From: JBDSGC01 sp046594105
Lineage (GTDB): Bacteria; Acidobacteriota; Thermoanaerobaculia; Gp7-AA8
DNA: 12,909 nucleotides
Assembly (NCBI GenBank): GCA_046594105.1
Contig: JBKJQB010000193.1
Span: forward strand, 1-12,909
Reading direction: 5' to 3'
The notes beneath the pieces were generated by a model. It searched no databases. It was given only the letters and a program-made list of their open reading frames with translations, and had not been told where the DNA came from. This document shows positions 6,572-12,909 of this stretch, piece after piece. A program made the position numbers and the translations under genes. Every line of letters starts with the position of its first letter. The first letter of the stretch is position 1.

Positions 6572-8584
6572 TCAAGATCCCGGCAGCAGGACCTTGGTGA
6601 ACAGCTCCAGGTTTCGCCGCATCACGTCTATCCGCAGGCGTGGCTCTCGTGGCACGTGCGGCTGCCGCGGATAGGTCACCATCGTCACATCGACGCCCAT
6701 TTCCTGCAGCGTGCGATAGAGCATGGTGCCCTGCGAGAGCGGCACGCGATCGTCCGCCTCGCCGTGCTGGATCAGCACCTTCGCGCTCGTCTTTTTCAGA
6801 TGCCACAGAGGGCTGCGCTCGCGGAGCAGCTCGAGGCTCAGCGGAGTACGGCTCAGCGATTCCAGCGCTGCCGCGTCGGAGGCCATCGCCGGTGACGCCG
6901 CCGGTTGCGGCGCCGCCGGAAAATAGTTGGGGATGAATTCGCGGATGTCAGTGGTGCCGTGAAAGCTGAGCAGGTCGACCACCGGCGCGCCGATGCTGAT
7001 GGCCTTGAACCGATTGCTGTGCCCGACCGCCCACGCGGTCATGAACCCGCCATAGCTCCAGCCCATGATTCCGAGGCGCTGCGGATCGGCGATGCCGTCC
7101 GCCAGGAGTTTGTCCAGACCGGCGTTGATATCCATCCAGTCCATGCCGCCCCAGTCGCCCACGTTTCCGGCGCGGAACGGCTGTCCGTACCCGCCAGTGC
7201 CACGGGGATTCGGCCGCAGCACGACGAAGCCGCGGGAGGCCAGAACCTGCGGCGCGTACACCGCCCCGAGATACCCGAGAAATCCCTGATCGAAGCGGGA
7301 GGCCGGGCCTCCGTGTACAAACGTGAGGGTGGGGTAACGACGGCCGGCCACATAACCTGGCGGAAGCGTCAGCAATCCCTCGATCTCCAGTCCATCTTTC
7401 GGATTCTTCCAGCGGATCAACGTCGTTCCGCCGAGGGTGCGGTCGCGCAGGGCGTTGTTGAGGTGAGTCAGAGGGCGGGGCCGGAACTCATCCAGCGCGC
7501 TGATGTGCAGCTCCGGTGGGGCGTTCAGCGTCTGGTAGACGAAGGCAGCACGGCCGTTGCGCACATCGACCTCCGCCACCAATCCGTCGACGCGGCTGAC
7601 GTCGCGAAAGGCCGCGCCATCGCTCCCCAGCCGGAACAATTGCGAGGTCGAGTTCCACGGCCCGTTGAACCAGATCGTCCTGCCGTCGCCGCTGAAGAAG
7701 AAGGAGTCAGGCGTGCGGCCGTATGCCTTCGAGAGGAGGCGCGGAGCTCCGCCGGTCACCGGAACGGAGTACAGCTCCGCCTCGCGCAGCCAGTCGAACA
7801 CTCCGCCGGAGCTCAGAAAGCCGATGGACATTCCGTCGGGTGAAAACTGCGGCGAAACGTCGACTCCGGCACGAACCACCAGCGGCCGCATCCGGTTGTC
7901 GTCACGAAGAGAAATCAGATAGAGATCGGCATGGAAGTAGTCGTCGAGCACATCCGCGTCGGAGCGCTGGATGGCCAGCGTTTCCCCATCCGGAGACCAG
8001 GCGAATGCGGCGATGGAGAACGGACCCTTGGTCAGCCGACGCACCTGGCGCGAGGTCATATCGATCAGATGCAGGTGGATCGCTCCCCGCGGCTCCCCCA
8101 CCACGCGCGCGTCGTCATGCTCCTTGATGCGCTTCTCCTCCTCGGGGCCGGGAGCATCGGAAACCGTGAAGGCGATCGACTTTCCATCGGGCGACCACTC
8201 GAATCTCCGGACCGCCGAGGTCTGACTGGTCAACTTTTCCGCCTCACCTCCGGTGGCGCCGATGACCCAGATCGCGTTTTTTCCACCATCGCGTTCGGAG
8301 AGAAATGCGATGCGGGATCCGTCCGGCGACCAGCGCGGCGAGGTGGACGACGAAGTGCTTCGGGTGAGTTGCATCGCGTTGCGGCCGTCGGCGTCGATCA
8401 CATGAATCTGGGAGGTGTAGGCGCTGCGATCGAAGTCCGCGCGCGTCACCAGATACGCCACGCGGTTTCCATCGGGAGAAAAGCGCGGTGAGGAAAGCGT
8501 GGGCATCGTGGCGTAGTCCTCGATGGTGAGCGGCTGCGCGACGACGCTGGCGGCAAGCAGGAGCGAGGCGAGAAACATCTTCAT
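6572..8584 (-). CDS. S9 family (prolyl oligopeptidase / DPP-acylaminoacyl-peptidase type) serine peptidase, exported
   Basis: A 670-residue serine peptidase that probably cleaves short peptides in the periplasm. An N-terminal signal peptide (MKMFLASLLLAASVVA, cut near residue 16) is followed by a beta-propeller at about residues 25-370, with repeated blades such as FSPDGNRVAYL, WSPDGSRIAFL and WSPDGKSIAF. The alpha/beta-hydrolase domain follows. It has an HGGP oxyanion motif, nucleophile Ser510 in GWSYGG, Asp611 in HGEADDRVP, and His643 in PRQPHVPREP, so the catalytic triad is complete and its spacing is normal for S9. Exact specificity (dipeptidyl, acylaminoacyl or oligo) cannot be told from sequence. 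The start is taken at ATG 8584, where the signal peptide begins. A TTG at 8608 would add eight residues, and its nearest Shine-Dalgarno-like GGAGGGG is 12 nt away. The gene converges on kinase 2, whose stop is 107 bases away, with no convincing terminator between them. Confidence 0.93.
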   Translation of the reverse strand: MKMFLASLLLAASVVAQPLTIEDYATMPTLSSPRFSPDGNRVAYLVTRADFDRSAYTSQIHVIDADGRNAMQLTRSTSSSTSPRWSPDGSRIAFLSERDGGKNAIWVIGATGGEAEKLTSQTSAVRRFEWSPDGKSIAFTVSDAPGPEEEKRIKEHDDARVVGEPRGAIHLHLIDMTSRQVRRLTKGPFSIAAFAWSPDGETLAIQRSDADVLDDYFHADLYLISLRDDNRMRPLVVRAGVDVSPQFSPDGMSIGFLSSGGVFDWLREAELYSVPVTGGAPRLLSKAYGRTPDSFFFSGDGRTIWFNGPWNSTSQLFRLGSDGAAFRDVSRVDGLVAEVDVRNGRAAFVYQTLNAPPELHISALDEFRPRPLTHLNNALRDRTLGGTTLIRWKNPKDGLEIEGLLTLPPGYVAGRRYPTLTFVHGGPASRFDQGFLGYLGAVYAPQVLASRGFVVLRPNPRGTGGYGQPFRAGNVGDWGGMDWMDINAGLDKLLADGIADPQRLGIMGWSYGGFMTAWAVGHSNRFKAISIGAPVVDLLSFHGTTDIREFIPNYFPAAPQPAASPAMASDAAALESLSRTPLSLELLRERSPLWHLKKTSAKVLIQHGEADDRVPLSQGTMLYRTLQEMGVDVTMVTYPRQPHVPREPRLRIDVMRRNLELFTKVLLPGS

Positions 8585-8592
8585 GGAGGCGA

Positions 8593-8598
8593 AGGATA
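8593..8598 (-). promoter_or_regulatory. Possible -10 element TATCCT next to the peptidase start
   Basis: On the minus strand, TATCCT (TANNNT type) ends 8 nt before the ATG at 8584, and there is no Shine-Dalgarno. If used, transcription would start at or very near the start codon, giving a leaderless mRNA. No good -35 hexamer is visible 16-18 nt upstream. Confidence 0.3.
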
Positions 8599-8647
8599 AT
8601 CGAAGCAAGTGCGAGGATGACCCCTCCGCGCGCGACGCCTCGAGTGT

Positions 8648-8717
8648 GTCACCAACCGTCCTGGTGACCCCACCGGCAAGGATGCCGGCGGCCCGGCCGG
8701 CTGGAAGCCGGCGTTCC
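8648..8717. repeat. GC-rich intergenic inverted repeats
   Basis: Two short hairpins lie in the 180-base gap between the response regulator and the peptidase. GTCACCA (8648-8654) pairs with TGGTGAC (8662-8668). GCCGGCT (8696-8702) pairs with AGCCGGC (8706-8712) around a 3-base loop, and GCCGGC also occurs just upstream (8683-8688). No U-tract follows either hairpin. They may act as a factor-dependent terminator after the response regulator gene, or be copies of a dispersed GC-rich element. Nothing in the gap looks coding. Confidence 0.55.
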
Positions 8718-8764
8718 GAAAGGCAGGCATCCCGCGGCGCAGGACATTCCCTTTCGCCGCAGCC

Positions 8765-9418
8765 TCAGCCTGCGGGCGGCTCGACGAGCCTGTTCCGCAG
8801 CGCATACCCGACCGCCTCAGCGCGATTGTGCAGGCGCAACTTGTCGAGGATGTTCCGCACATGAAATTTGACGGTGTTCTCGCTCAGGTCCAGTCGCTTT
8901 GCCAGCCTCCGGTTGGAGGTCACCCCTTCCACCATGAGCTCCAGCACTTCCCGTTCGCGCGCGGTCAGCGCATCAGGATCGTCCGCACCTTTCGGTTCGG
9001 CGGCGGGCTTCGCGAACTCCTGCAAAAGCTTGCGGGCTAAACTGGGCGTCAGCGCCGGCTCGCCCTGAGCGGCGCGGTCGAGCAGAGAGAAAAAGTCGTC
9101 CGCTTCCAGGTTCTTGAGCAGATAACCCTGCGCTCCCGCCTTGATGGCGTCGAAGAGCGTCTCGTCTTCCTCCGACGCCGTGAGCATGAGGACTTTCACG
9201 GCGGTCATCTCGGCGGCGATGATGCGCGTCGCGGCCACGCCATCCAGCTCAGGCATGGAGACGTCCATCAGAACGAATTCCGGTTGCAGCCGTCGCGCGA
9301 GCTCGACTGCTTCGCGTCCGTTCCGGGCCTCGCCGACCACATCGTGACCCTGCGCCTGCAGCAGACTGCGAAGTCCGTCGCGAAAGAGGGCGTGGTCGTC
9401 TGCGATGAGAATCCGCAC
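8765..9418 (-). CDS. NarL/FixJ-type response regulator
   Basis: A 217-residue transcription factor and the likely partner of the histidine kinase just upstream. The receiver domain (about 1-120) has the acidic pair D7 D8, phospho-acceptor Asp52 in LMDVSMPELDG, Thr80 and Lys102, a complete active site. The LuxR/GerE helix-turn-helix covers about residues 149-208, with LTAREREVLELM and then LDLSENTVKFHVRNILDKL. The turn region reads GVTSNRRLA, one residue longer than the usual GLSNREIA. The start is GTG at 9418. The frame is open further upstream, but that part (to 9652) overlaps the kinase gene and has no homology to the family. There is no Shine-Dalgarno; a TATACT box lies 6 nt upstream, so it may be translated from a leaderless mRNA. 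The gap to the kinase stop is 103 bases, so it may be co-transcribed and also have its own promoter. Confidence 0.93.
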   Translation of the reverse strand: MRILIADDHALFRDGLRSLLQAQGHDVVGEARNGREAVELARRLQPEFVLMDVSMPELDGVAATRIIAAEMTAVKVLMLTASEEDETLFDAIKAGAQGYLLKNLEADDFFSLLDRAAQGEPALTPSLARKLLQEFAKPAAEPKGADDPDALTAREREVLELMVEGVTSNRRLAKRLDLSENTVKFHVRNILDKLRLHNRAEAVGYALRNRLVEPPAG

Positions 9419-9424
9419 CGGTGG

Positions 9425-9430
9425 AGTATA
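9425..9430 (-). promoter_or_regulatory. Possible -10 element TATACT directly upstream of the response regulator
   Basis: On the minus strand, TATACT ends 6 nt before the GTG start at 9418, and no ribosome-binding site is present. The -35 region at 17 nt spacing (GCAGGT) is poor. This matches the layout of leaderless promoters known from Deinococcus, where a TANNNT box sits just before the start codon. Confidence 0.4.
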
Positions 9431-9521
9431 GGGGGCCAGAGGCTGGGACCTGCGCGGCAGAACGTCTTGGAGCGTGATCCTGGCGGAGCCTTGGGCAACC
9501 AGCGCCGACGGCCGTGCCGGC

Positions 9522-10976
9522 CTAGGTCTCGGACACCGGCACCTCAGCACGAACCCGCGTGCCCTGCCCGGGCAGGCTCTCGATGGTGAAACTTCCGCCG
9601 ATTCCCTCGGCCCGTTCGCGCATGGTGGCCAGGCCAAATCGCGGGAATTCACTCCGGGATTTTGCGGCCGGATTGAATCCCACTCCGTCGTCCTCGATCA
9701 GCAGGGTCAGCACGCCGTCGGCCAGGCGGAGACTGACCTTCGCCGTGGTGGCTTTGGCATGCTTCCGGACGTTGGTCAGCGACTCCTGGATGATGCGCAT
9801 GAGCTGCAGCTCGGTGCTGACCGGCAAGACCAGATCGCTGGCCATGGTCACCTGCGTACTGATTCCAGTCTGTTCCTTCCAGCGGCTCAGATACTCCTCG
9901 AGCACCTCGCAGAACGTTCGCGTCACCTCGGGGAGCGTGCGCAGATCGACGATGGCCTCCCGCACGTCGCCGTATGCGTCCCGCGCGGCGGTGGCCAGTT
10001 CCCGCAGCTGCACGGAGGCTTCATCGGTGTTGCCACGGCGGATGTACTCGTTCGCCGCCTGCACCTTGGTATTCACGTAGCCCAGGACCTGGGCGATGCC
10101 ATCGTGCATTTCGTGCGCGATGCGCATGCGCTCCTGAGTCACCGCCAGGGTGGCCACCTGGCGGTGCAGATACGCGTTGTCGATAGCGATGGCTGCCTGC
10201 ACCGCAAAGCGCTGGAGTGTGTCCTCATCGCCCCCGGTGAAGAGAGCACCTCCCTCTTTCTCCGCCAGATACAGGTTCCCTACAAACGGGCTCTTGCAGG
10301 TGATGGGCACGGCCAGGAGCGAACGCATGGGGGGATGGTTGGGCGGGAAGCCCTCCGAGCGCGGATCTTTGGTCAGATCGTCGAGGCGCAGATGTTCGCC
10401 GTGATTCAACACCACGCCGAGGAGTCCATGTCCGGTGGGAGGAGGTCCCAGGATCGCTCGCTGCTCCGGTGTGATGCCGGAGGTCAGGAACGCTTCGATC
10501 CGGCCACCGGACTCCACGACGGAGAGCGCGCCGTACTGCGCGCCCACGAGTGTGCGTGCACGATCGACCACCTTGTTCAGGACCGCATCGAGAGAAAGCT
10601 CGGCGGTGATGTCGAGGCCGGCCCCGTGCAGTGCCAGCAACTCCGCATTCTGATGTTCCAGCCGCCGGTGTGCACGAGCGATCGCGCCGGCCATCACGAA
10701 GCCGAAAGTCATGAAGGCGATGGCCACCACTCCATCGAGGAGCAGCCGGCTCATCGCCGACGTCGAGCCGATGGTGGCGAAGCGGATCGCCTCCAGAACG
10801 ATCACGATCACGATCGGCGCGACGATGGTGATCTCCCGCAGACGCTTCAAAGTCATCTCGATTCCCGCTCCGAAGAGAGGGTATTTCGGAACGGTGCGCT
10901 CGTCGAGCCTCACCTTGAGCCTGGCGTCGAACCCGGCCGCCGCCATGGCCTCCGCAACTGTGCCCGCGGCGTTCAT
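9522..10976 (-). CDS. Membrane-anchored GAF sensor histidine kinase (NarL-type HisKA_3), DosS-like GAF
   Basis: A 484-residue sensor kinase that should autophosphorylate and pass phosphate to the adjacent response regulator. Order of parts: a short polar N-terminus; two membrane helices (about 49-69 and 80-100) with almost no loop outside; a linker; a GAF domain (about 117-272); a HisKA_3 dimerisation helix with phospho-acceptor His291 in RIAHEMHDG; and a HATPase domain with N box ESLTNVRKHA (Asn402), G1 box DDGVGF (429-434) and G2 box FGLATMRERAEGIGG. The GAF domain contains GFPPNHPPMR (His214) and, 22 residues on, Tyr236 in NLYL. This matches the mycobacterial DosS/DevS haem domain (proximal His149, distal Tyr171). 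Haem binding is predicted, not shown. The ATG at 10976 overlaps the TGA of the upstream YceI gene by 4 nt (ATGA), implying translational coupling. A later start at Met41 is possible. Confidence 0.93.
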   Translation of the reverse strand: MNAAGTVAEAMAAAGFDARLKVRLDERTVPKYPLFGAGIEMTLKRLREITIVAPIVIVIVLEAIRFATIGSTSAMSRLLLDGVVAIAFMTFGFVMAGAIARAHRRLEHQNAELLALHGAGLDITAELSLDAVLNKVVDRARTLVGAQYGALSVVESGGRIEAFLTSGITPEQRAILGPPPTGHGLLGVVLNHGEHLRLDDLTKDPRSEGFPPNHPPMRSLLAVPITCKSPFVGNLYLAEKEGGALFTGGDEDTLQRFAVQAAIAIDNAYLHRQVATLAVTQERMRIAHEMHDGIAQVLGYVNTKVQAANEYIRRGNTDEASVQLRELATAARDAYGDVREAIVDLRTLPEVTRTFCEVLEEYLSRWKEQTGISTQVTMASDLVLPVSTELQLMRIIQESLTNVRKHAKATTAKVSLRLADGVLTLLIEDDGVGFNPAAKSRSEFPRFGLATMRERAEGIGGSFTIESLPGQGTRVRAEVPVSET

Positions 10977-11644
10977 GGTGCGACGACCAGAACCAGATCG
11001 AACCGGACGGTCAGGGCATCCGCAGATCGGATCATTCCGAACAGAGCGGTCGGCGGTGCGATGCCGAACTCGCTCATCCGCACAGGCATCTCCGCCGTCA
11101 TGTGGAACTGCGTGAGCGACGTTCTCTGCACCGCCGTCTCGAAGGAGATGCTGCGGTCGACCCCGGCAAGCGAGAGCTGGCCGGCCACGGTGGCCCGATA
11201 CTCCCGGCGATCCAGGTCGTGGTTGACCCCGGACCGAAGACCATCGAAGCGGAAGGCAATCGCCGGAAACTGTTCCGCTTTCAACGCCCGATTCATGTCT
11301 CGCTCCATCGGCCGGCCTCCCGTGCAGTGAAGTGTGTTGATGGGAATGGTGAGCGCCAGTTCCGGCTGCGGAAAGTGGCCCGCCGACGGATTCGACATCC
11401 ATGCGGCGATGTTGCCGTCCTCGATGCGATCGATGACCTCGTTGATCTTCGAGATCGGAGCGGCCACCGTCATCACGCCCTGAAGCGATCTGCCGGTGCA
11501 GCGCCACGCGGCCACGTTCGAAGTCCCATTGAGGTATAGCGCGCTGCGCGGCCCGACGGCAAGATGCGTGCTGCCCGCCACGTCACTGGCCGCAGCTCCA
11601 CCGAGGAGCAGAGCTGCGGCTGCGAAGTAGAGGAGCCACTTCAT
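10973..11644 (-). CDS. YceI-family periplasmic protein with a cysteine pair
   Basis: A 223-residue exported protein with a lipocalin-like YceI fold; family members bind polyisoprenoid or other amphiphilic ligands. The signal peptide is MKWLLYFAAAALLLGG with cleavage near residue 20. YceI hallmarks are visible: LNGTSNV near the start, MERDMNRALKAEQFPAI in the middle (small residues after MxRxM, then FPxI), LSLAGVDRSISF, and a C-terminal MSEFGIAPPTALFG. It has exactly two cysteines, Cys49 and Cys107, well placed for a disulfide. The common HDW segment reads AAW here. The start ATG lies 2 nt after the stop of the other YceI gene, and the stop overlaps the kinase ATG, so the three genes are almost certainly co-translated. 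No own Shine-Dalgarno is visible. It could be a ligand-binding partner of the kinase; that is inference. Confidence 0.88.
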   Translation of the reverse strand: MKWLLYFAAAALLLGGAAASDVAGSTHLAVGPRSALYLNGTSNVAAWRCTGRSLQGVMTVAAPISKINEVIDRIEDGNIAAWMSNPSAGHFPQPELALTIPINTLHCTGGRPMERDMNRALKAEQFPAIAFRFDGLRSGVNHDLDRREYRATVAGQLSLAGVDRSISFETAVQRTSLTQFHMTAEMPVRMSEFGIAPPTALFGMIRSADALTVRFDLVLVVAP

Positions 11645-11646
11645 GA

Positions 11647-12264
11647 CTATTCAATCCGCTCCACGACCCAGCGGAAGGAAACCTTGACGTCGTTGCCGGT
11701 GCGCAGCGTGCCCAGCATGGCCACCGGCGGCTTGAAGCCGTAGTCGGTCATGCGGATGGGAACCTCTCCGGTCATGGTGTATCGCTTGTCGTTCGTGTGC
11801 GTCGCCGTCACATCCATGACCAGGTCGCGCGTCGTTCCGGCGATGGTGAGCTTCCCGTTGGTGTGGACGACAAACGAGTCCCCGCTGCCGCTGGTCCTCG
11901 ATGCCGAGGTGAGCTGGTAGGTGATGTCAGGATTCTTGGCCGATTTCAGGGTGTCGCGCATGATGCGATCCATCCGGGCGTGTTCGCTCTTGATCGAGCT
12001 CACCGGGATGGAGGCGGACAGGTTTGCTGTGCCGTCACCAGCGATCCGCCACGTGGCCGGATCGGCGCTGATGGATCCGTTGACGGTTGAGCCTTCCACC
12101 TGCCAGTCATGTAGCGACGAGGTTCCCTTGATCAGGATCTGCGTGGATTCCAGTTTTACGGCCGACGGCTTGACCGGCCCGAACTTGACTGTGCCCGCGG
12201 CGCTGACCAGCATCGGTGAGAGAGAGAGGGCGAGAGTGAGCAGTAGTGTGTTGCGTCGCATCAT
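11647..12264 (-). CDS. YceI-family periplasmic protein
   Basis: A 205-residue exported YceI-domain protein, a probable carrier of an isoprenoid or lipid-like ligand in the periplasm. The signal peptide MMRRNTLLLTLALSLSPMLVSA is followed by the mature YceI fold: IKGTSSLHDWQVEG (intact HDW segment), SSIKSEHARMDRIMRDTLKSAKNPDI, LTIAGTTRDLVMDV, and the C-terminal MTDYGFKPPVAMLGTLRTG. It has no cysteine, unlike its neighbour. Two ATG codons are adjacent (12264 and 12261). AAGGAG at 12268-12273 is 3 nt from the first and 6 nt from the second, so the second ATG (204 residues) may be the true start. It is the first gene of the YceI-YceI-kinase unit, and a hairpin terminator separates it from the porin-like gene upstream. 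It is a divergent paralogue of the gene at 10973-11644. Confidence 0.92.
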   Translation of the reverse strand: MMRRNTLLLTLALSLSPMLVSAAGTVKFGPVKPSAVKLESTQILIKGTSSLHDWQVEGSTVNGSISADPATWRIAGDGTANLSASIPVSSIKSEHARMDRIMRDTLKSAKNPDITYQLTSASRTSGSGDSFVVHTNGKLTIAGTTRDLVMDVTATHTNDKRYTMTGEVPIRMTDYGFKPPVAMLGTLRTGNDVKVSFRWVVERIE

Positions 12265-12267
12265 GGA

Positions 12268-12273
12268 CTCCTT
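12268..12273 (-). promoter_or_regulatory. Shine-Dalgarno AAGGAG
   Basis: On the minus strand, AAGGAG lies 3 nt before the first and 6 nt before the second of two consecutive ATG codons. The 6-nt spacing favours the second ATG (12261) as the start of the YceI protein. Confidence 0.6.
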
Positions 12274-12275
12274 GA

Positions 12276-12311
12276 AAACAGAAGCGGTCCCCCGGAAACC
12301 CGCGGGACCGC
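12276..12311 (-). terminator. Hairpin terminator after the outer-membrane protein gene
   Basis: GCGGTCCC (12304-12311 on the minus strand) pairs perfectly with GGGACCGC (12284-12291) around a 12-base loop. Read on the minus strand, a T-rich run TTCTGTTTT follows at once. It starts 12 bases after the stop of the outer-membrane protein gene. The form fits an intrinsic terminator, though the T-run is interrupted by C and G. It may be partial, allowing read-through into the YceI genes. Confidence 0.6.
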
Positions 12312-12323
12312 CTCAGTCGATGG

Positions 12324-12909
12324 TCAGAAAGCGAAGGACACTTCGGAGACCAGGCCCTTGAACTGCGGGCTGCGCCCGGCGTCGATGCCGTTGTTCACGA
12401 CATTGCCCATGAGGAACCCGCTGTACTTCTGGTCGACCCACTCGACCTTCATGAGCATGTTGCGCGTCAACCAGAGGCCACCGCCAACCTGAATGCGGCG
12501 AACCTTGCCGTTGGAGCTTGCACCGCCGAACTGGTCGGCGTTTGCGCCGCTGTAACGTGCTGCCGCGTACACCGTGGGGGTCAGCTTGTACACGACATCG
12601 CCTGCGTAGTACTTCCACGTTTCCTGCAGATTGGTGCCGATGGGACCGTTGATGTCCTTGTCCTGAGTCTTTCCGACGTGCCCATAGAGCTTGATGGGCA
12701 TCACCTTATCGTCCCAGGTGCCGTCAAATTGATAGGCCAGAATGTTCTTGCCCGCTCTCGGGAAAATACCTCCCGGTGCCTGACCGCCACCGAGCACACC
12801 ACCGTAGCGCTCTCCGCTGCGGTTACCCGAGAAGAGAGTTGCCCTGCTGGTGGCGCTCTCGGAGTGATTGACCTTGAATACCGATGCGGAGAGGCGGAGC
12901 GGCTCGATC
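12324..12909 (-). CDS. Outer-membrane beta-barrel (porin-like) protein, C-terminal part
   Basis: The last 194 residues of a larger protein whose N-terminus lies beyond the window. The frame is open to the window edge, and there is no good start codon with a ribosome site; the GTG at 12797 is internal. Alternating polar and hydrophobic strands with many Tyr, Phe and Trp residues are visible (NILAYQFDGTW, IKLYGHVGKT, YYAGDVVYKL, TVYAAARYSGA, IQVGGGLWL, MLMKVEWVDQKY). The protein ends in EVSFAF, the C-terminal aromatic residue recognised by the BAM complex. This is typical of porin-like barrels of the outer membrane; the substrate and exact family are not recognisable from this part. A hairpin terminator follows. 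The YceI gene starts 59 bases downstream on the same strand. Confidence 0.8.
   Translation of the reverse strand, partial: IEPLRLSASVFKVNHSESATSRATLFSGNRSGERYGGVLGGGQAPGGIFPRAGKNILAYQFDGTWDDKVMPIKLYGHVGKTQDKDINGPIGTNLQETWKYYAGDVVYKLTPTVYAAARYSGANADQFGGASSNGKVRRIQVGGGLWLTRNMLMKVEWVDQKYSGFLMGNVVNNGIDAGRSPQFKGLVSEVSFAF

Noticed and set aside
6905..7843. Plus-strand frame of 312 codons opposite the S9 peptidase
   Set aside because: It is a shadow of the catalytic and propeller region. No family motif is present, and the opposite strand has a full catalytic triad.
9419..9652. A 78-residue N-terminal extension of the response regulator
   Set aside because: It would overlap the kinase gene end and is Arg/Pro-rich and unlike any receiver domain. 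GTG 9418 gives the standard receiver start.
9474..11330. Long plus-strand open frame (618 codons) opposite the histidine kinase and the end of the YceI gene
   Set aside because: It is antisense to a gene with complete HisKA_3 and HATPase motifs. Its translation is rich in His, Arg and Gly with no domain; long antisense frames are common at this GC content.
10977..11507. A 177-residue N-terminal extension of the histidine kinase
   Set aside because: It runs through the YceI gene in another frame and has no domain. The ATGA overlap at 10973-10976 gives a clean start.

Overview
This window looks like chromosomal DNA from a GC-rich, didermic soil-type bacterium. Acidobacteriota or a close relative is the best guess. 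This rests on the gene content: two large membrane Ser/Thr kinases carrying PD40/TolB-like propellers, an S9 peptidase with the same propeller type, paired YceI proteins, an outer-membrane barrel, and a REP-like inverted repeat of a kind I associate with that phylum. It is inference; no marker gene is present. I see no RNA gene, CRISPR array, transposase, phage gene or attachment site.

The left half (1-6464) is mainly plus strand. A PD40 Ser/Thr kinase (41-2716) is followed by an intergenic region with a long two-arm inverted repeat (2779-2899) and a small four-helix membrane protein built from two similar halves (2977-3339). A small minus-strand reading frame (3387-3656) with an acidic tail follows. 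It diverges from a second, paralogous PD40 kinase (3696-6464).

The right half (6572-12909) is all minus strand. Read in the direction of transcription it runs: the C-terminal part of an outer-membrane beta-barrel protein (cut by the window edge), a hairpin terminator, two YceI-family periplasmic proteins, a two-helix GAF histidine kinase, a NarL/FixJ response regulator, a repeat-rich gap, and an S9 prolyl-oligopeptidase-family enzyme. That last gene converges on kinase 2.

The most notable unit is YceI-YceI-histidine kinase-response regulator (12264 to 8765). The first two genes are 2 nt apart, and the second YceI gene and the kinase share an ATGA stop/start overlap. The kinase GAF domain carries the signature of the mycobacterial DosS/DevS haem GAF domain, with a His and a Tyr at the same spacing (22 residues) as the DosS haem ligand His149 and distal Tyr171. 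A plausible reading is a membrane-anchored gas or redox sensor whose gene is translationally coupled to two predicted lipid- or isoprenoid-binding periplasmic proteins. The haem is predicted from sequence only.

There are no gaps over 300 bases. The longest are 2717-2976 (inverted repeat) and 8585-8764 (GC-rich inverted repeats and a possible promoter).
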